Source: an uncultured Selenomonadales bacterium
GTDB lineage: Bacteria; Bacillota; Clostridia; Christensenellales; QALW01
Reading direction: 5' to 3'
DNA length: 35,671 nucleotides
NCBI GenBank assembly: GCA_905200615.1
Contig: CAJKLB010000023.1
Span: forward strand, 1 to 35,671
Made by a program: the position numbers and the translations under genes. The notes beneath the pieces were generated by a model that was not told where the DNA came from, made no database searches, and saw only the letters and a list, made by a program, of their open reading frames with translations. Numbering within the stretch: position 1 is the stretch's first letter; each line of letters begins with the position of its first letter. Positions 32,770-35,671 of this stretch are shown one piece after another.

Positions 32770-33764
32770 AAAGTATTTTTATGGGCGGAAATGTTCTGTT
32801 TCAGGTTTATGCCCCCTCCACACGGAAAGTTCTGGAAAAAAATGCCGGTCTGGAGTCTACGCCCGTATCCAAAAAGGCTTTGTTGGAGGCTCCGAAGCTC
32901 TATAATGACACGGATTATATTTTTACCACTTGGGGAATGGAGCATTTTTCCACAGAAGAGATTCACGCCTGCTTGCCCCATTTGAAAGCCGTGTTCTACG
33001 GTGCGGGTTCCGTACAGCATTTTGCCAGAGAATTTTTAAACAGCGGTATCCGGGTTTTTTCCGCTTGGGGTGCCAACGCCGTTCCTGTAGCCGAATATAC
33101 GGTAGCACAGATCCTTCTGGCCAATAAAGGTTTTTTTCAGTCCTGTGCCAGATTCAGCAGTAAGCAGGACCGTGGTGCAGCAGCTGAGTATTTTTCCTCC
33201 ATGCCCGGTAATTACGGCTGTAATGTAGGGATCATCGGCGCGGGTATGATCGGTAAAATGGTTTTACGCCGTCTGGCCGACTATAACCTGAATCTTTTCG
33301 TATATGACCCTTTCCTCTCCGAGGAGGCCGCCAAAGAATTAAACGCAAAAAAAGTTTCGCTTACAGAACTCTTTGCCTGCTGCCAAACTATTTCCAATCA
33401 CGTAGCCAATCTGCCGGAAACGGTGGGAATGCTGAATGCCGATTGCTTTAAGCGGATGAAAAAAAATGCGACTTTTATCAACACAGGACGCGGTGCCCAG
33501 GTAGTAGAGGCAGACCTGATTGATGCTTTGAAGCAAAATCCCGATATGACCGCCGTGCTGGACGTAACCTACCCCGAGCCACCGGAAAAAAACAGCGAAT
33601 TCTACCGTCTGCCCAATGTATTTTTAACGCCCCATATTGCCGGCTCTGCCGGTCAGGAAGTGGCACGCATGGGCGAATATATGCTGGATCAATTCAATAA
33701 AATGCAGCAAAACAAAATCTGCGAATTTGAAGTTACGCTAAAAATGCTTGAAACGATGGCATAG
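32766..33764 (+). CDS. D-2-hydroxyacid dehydrogenase family protein
   Basis: This 332-residue enzyme has the NAD-binding GIIGAGMIG (155-163), the catalytic Arg242 in NTGRGA, Glu271 in YPEPP and His290 in PHIAGS, all in the family order. It oxidises a 2-hydroxyacid or reduces a 2-ketoacid; some close relatives act on sugar acids or on C2/C3 hydroxyacids. It is cytoplasmic. The ATG overlaps the AraC stop by four bases, so longer upstream starts inside that gene are unlikely. The role is fixed to this catabolic locus only by context. Confidence 0.88.
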   Translation: MKSIFMGGNVLFQVYAPSTRKVLEKNAGLESTPVSKKALLEAPKLYNDTDYIFTTWGMEHFSTEEIHACLPHLKAVFYGAGSVQHFAREFLNSGIRVFSAWGANAVPVAEYTVAQILLANKGFFQSCARFSSKQDRGAAAEYFSSMPGNYGCNVGIIGAGMIGKMVLRRLADYNLNLFVYDPFLSEEAAKELNAKKVSLTELFACCQTISNHVANLPETVGMLNADCFKRMKKNATFINTGRGAQVVEADLIDALKQNPDMTAVLDVTYPEPPEKNSEFYRLPNVFLTPHIAGSAGQEVARMGEYMLDQFNKMQQNKICEFEVTLKMLETMA

Positions 33765-33772
33765 GAGGAGCT

Positions 33773-34516
33773 ATGAGAAAAAATATTGGTCTTGTATCTG
33801 TATCATTCAGAAATCACACTCCGGATGAAATCGTCCGCGCCGTAAAAAATGCCGGCTTAAGCGCTATCGAATGGGGCGGTGATATTCATGTCCCTCACGG
33901 GAATTTAGAGCGCGCAAAAGAAATAAAAGCGCTATGCGATGAAGCGGAAATCGCCATGCCGGAATACGGTTCCTATTATTTTCTTGCCCAAAGCAATCCG
34001 GAACTTTTCAACGACATAGTACAAACGGCACAGATTCTGGGTTCTCCCTTAATTCGTATTTGGGGAGGCAAAAAAAGCAGTGATACTCTTACCTGTGCCG
34101 AATACGACGCACTTGTTTCCGACGCGCAAAGAATTTGCGATATAACGCCGGAAACGACGCTGTGTCTGGAATGTCACGGTTCTTCCATAACAGATGAATA
34201 TCATATGGCTCTTCAATTCTTACAGGATGTTCATCGGAAAAACCTAAAAATGTTCTGGCAGCCGAATCAATTCCGTTGCTTCTCCTATAATATGGATGCC
34301 TTAAGCGCTCTACTGCCCTACATATGCAGCGTACATGTATTTTCTTGGCAGCGAGAAAAACATTTTCCGCTGGTTGACGGTAAAAACGAATGGAAAGAAT
34401 ATCTCCGTATTTTAAAAACAAAGGATGATATTCATTATATGCTTGAATTTATGCATGACGGCCGAATAGAATCCTTAAAGGAAACGGCTGAAGAGTTAAA
34501 GGAGTGGCTGAAATGA
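33773..34516 (+). CDS. Xylose-isomerase-like TIM barrel sugar isomerase/epimerase
   Basis: This 247-residue protein has the AP-endonuclease-2/IolE-type TIM barrel with likely metal ligands in SAIEWGGDIH (29-38), LCLECHG (128-134), SVHVFSW and LEFMHDG. Members isomerise, epimerise or dehydrate keto-sugars. AGGAGG lies 5 bases before the ATG and the gap from the dehydrogenase gene is 8 bases, so it belongs to the AraC operon. Its stop overlaps the next gene by four bases. Confidence 0.85.
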   Translation: MRKNIGLVSVSFRNHTPDEIVRAVKNAGLSAIEWGGDIHVPHGNLERAKEIKALCDEAEIAMPEYGSYYFLAQSNPELFNDIVQTAQILGSPLIRIWGGKKSSDTLTCAEYDALVSDAQRICDITPETTLCLECHGSSITDEYHMALQFLQDVHRKNLKMFWQPNQFRCFSYNMDALSALLPYICSVHVFSWQREKHFPLVDGKNEWKEYLRILKTKDDIHYMLEFMHDGRIESLKETAEELKEWLK

Positions 34517-35499
34517 ACAGAATCAATTTAGACGATTTTATCAGACAAACACTGCGCTGTGTACAGAAGCATAATTTAGGCCGGCCCGGTGAATATTCCC
34601 GTTGGTTGTGGGGAGACAGGAATTTAGGGTTAAATGAATACGGATGTGCCGACGCAGCCAATATTCTTTACAGTATCGGAGCTTTCCCTTCTTCTGCGGA
34701 AGAACGTGCGGCATGGATCCATACCCTGCAAAAACTTCAAAACCCGGAAACCGGCCTGTACAGCGAACCTACGCACCATACCATTCACACCACCGCTCAC
34801 TGCAGCGCCGCCCTGGAACTTTTTGACGCCAAACCTCTTTATAAGTGTTTTGCCCTTGAAAAATACACTACCAAAAACGGTCTTTACGAACTGCTGGAAA
34901 AAGAGGTGGATTGGCAAAATCCATGGCCGCAATCTCATAAGGGTGCCGGCATTCTTCCCTGTTTAACCAATACCGATATGGTGGGACTGGAATGGAAAGA
35001 TTGGTATTTTGAATGGTTTGAAGCTCATACCGATAAAGACAATGGCTTTTTCTTCTTCGGAAAGCAAAAACAAGCCCCCCTTTATCAATATATGGCCGGC
35101 GGATTTCATTATATTTTCAACCATGAAGCCGAACACCGTCCACTAAAATATCCGAATAAAATTATTGATTCCTGTCTGTCTCTTTTTATTGACCCCGACA
35201 AATCCGGAATGCTGCGTCACTGCGGTTTTATTGATATAGACGTGGTCTATTGTCTGACCCGCGCTATGCGGCAGACACCCTATAAATTTTATGAAGCTAA
35301 GGCCGCATTGGAGAATTTTGGCGAAAAATATATTCAAATGATACTGGCTATCGATTATGAAAAAGATGAATTTTTTCACGACCTGCACAGTCTCTTCGGC
35401 GCTATCTGCTGTCTGGCGGAGTTGCAGTCTGCCCTGCCGGGAAAAATAATTACTTCAAAGCCTTTAAAATTGGTTCTGGACAGAAGACCGTTTATTTAA
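34513..35499 (+). CDS. Unrecognised protein, possibly an alpha/alpha toroid
   Basis: This 328-residue protein is not one I can assign. It has no signal peptide or membrane span. Helix-rich stretches with aromatic and His clusters recur (TGLYSEPTHHTIHTTAHCS near 77-95, NGFFFFGKQKQAPLYQYMAG near 177-196, HDLHSLFGAICCLAEL near 293-308), which resembles alpha/alpha-barrel glycan enzymes or terpene-cyclase-like toroids. ATG at 34513 follows AGGAG by 8 bases and overlaps the isomerase stop; a GTG three codons earlier is less well placed. The operon context suggests a role in the same catabolic pathway. Confidence 0.7.
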   Translation: MNRINLDDFIRQTLRCVQKHNLGRPGEYSRWLWGDRNLGLNEYGCADAANILYSIGAFPSSAEERAAWIHTLQKLQNPETGLYSEPTHHTIHTTAHCSAALELFDAKPLYKCFALEKYTTKNGLYELLEKEVDWQNPWPQSHKGAGILPCLTNTDMVGLEWKDWYFEWFEAHTDKDNGFFFFGKQKQAPLYQYMAGGFHYIFNHEAEHRPLKYPNKIIDSCLSLFIDPDKSGMLRHCGFIDIDVVYCLTRAMRQTPYKFYEAKAALENFGEKYIQMILAIDYEKDEFFHDLHSLFGAICCLAELQSALPGKIITSKPLKLVLDRRPFI

Positions 35500-35518
35500 G
35501 AACAAGGAGCTCAGCCTG

Positions 35519-35557
35519 ATGAATTGTCAACTTATAGAAAAACCTGTTTGTAAATAG
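35519..35557 (+). pseudogene. Truncated next gene of the operon (12-codon remnant)
   Basis: AAGGAG, 9 bases ahead of ATG, starts a frame reading MNCQLIEKPVCK before TAG. It lies 19 bases after the previous stop, the spacing expected for another operon gene. The first residues resemble zinc-type alcohol dehydrogenase starts (an xxxEKPG-like pattern), but that is weak. Palindromic non-coding DNA follows at once, so the gene was probably cut by insertion or deletion. A real 12-residue peptide cannot be excluded. Confidence 0.4.
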
Positions 35558-35598
35558 ATAAAGCAAATTTTTTATACATCGGGGTTTCCCCCCACCAT

Positions 35599-35619
35599 AA
35601 ACGTCCCTGCGGGACGTTT
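35599..35619. repeat. Perfect 9-bp palindrome, possible mobile element edge
   Basis: AAACGTCCC and GGGACGTTT flank a 3-base TGC loop. A GGGG-TTT-CCCC mini-hairpin lies at 35581-35591, and a CAGACTGTCGAAAAAGTCC stretch follows. This dense palindromic DNA right after the truncated frame looks like a repeat or insertion-sequence end rather than ordinary operon DNA. Confidence 0.4.
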
Positions 35620-35629
35620 CAGACTGTCG

Positions 35630-35657
35630 AAAAAGTCCAGTATAAGCTGGGCTTTTT
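35630..35657 (+). terminator. Intrinsic terminator near the right edge
   Basis: AAAAAGTCCAG (35630-35640) pairs with CTGGGCTTTTT (35647-35657) with one G-U pair and a 6-base loop, ending in a T run. It probably ends the AraC operon or lies inside an element continuing beyond the window. Confidence 0.7.
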
Positions 35658-35671
35658 TGCATAAATAAGGT

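Overview
The window looks like chromosome of a low-to-medium GC, anaerobic, Gram-positive bacterium of the class Clostridia (Bacillota). The evidence is AGGAGG-type ribosome sites with some GTG and TTG starts, a TM1266-type ACT protein known from [FeFe]-hydrogenase organisms, a class B sortase, a PBP1A, MutS2, an OmpR-type two-component system with HtrA, and a carbohydrate/redox cluster of the kind found in gut Clostridia. No species can be named. No rRNA, tRNA, CRISPR array or complete insertion sequence was seen, and no gene-free stretch exceeds about 260 bases.

Left part (1-6.4 kb). A PlsC-like acyltransferase with a degenerate active-site motif is followed by a divergent pair of unknown small proteins that share an inverted repeat. 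Next comes a tightly overlapping four-gene operon on the minus strand: TM1266-like ACT protein, NMT1/SsuA-type lipoprotein, permease and ATPase. Its leader has a strong promoter, an intrinsic terminator just before the first gene, and a 14-codon reading frame with three consecutive cysteine codons lying in the terminator. This looks like a cysteine-responsive attenuator and is the most interesting signal in the window. The promoter lies partly in the end of an S41 peptidase gene, which is preceded by a PucR/CdaR-type regulator.

Middle part (6.4-23.8 kb). This is mostly cell-envelope and housekeeping work: PBP1A, diverging from a zinc-ribbon membrane-anchored protein; a domain-permuted GH3 beta-glucosidase; a response regulator, histidine kinase and HtrA operon; a GT2 glycosyltransferase with MutS2; a class B sortase with an SH3 domain, paired with an alpha/beta hydrolase; and a small Tic20/DUF4870-like membrane protein overlapping a TIGR01212 radical SAM gene.

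Right part (23.8-35.5 kb). This is an accessory catabolic locus. Leftwards run an OYE-type ene-reductase with an Fe-S motif, a heparinase II/III-like protein, an SDR dehydrogenase and a fumarate-reductase-like flavoprotein, then after a terminator a GHL6-type glycoside hydrolase-like protein. Rightwards run an AraC regulator, a D-2-hydroxyacid dehydrogenase, a sugar isomerase-like TIM barrel and an unrecognised protein. Repeated TATGTAAAT boxes lie between the two arms. The set suggests intracellular oxidation, elimination and reduction of an acidic or modified sugar, but no substrate can be assigned. The rightward operon ends in a ribosome site followed by a frame of only 12 codons and palindromic DNA, which looks like a broken gene or an insertion scar.
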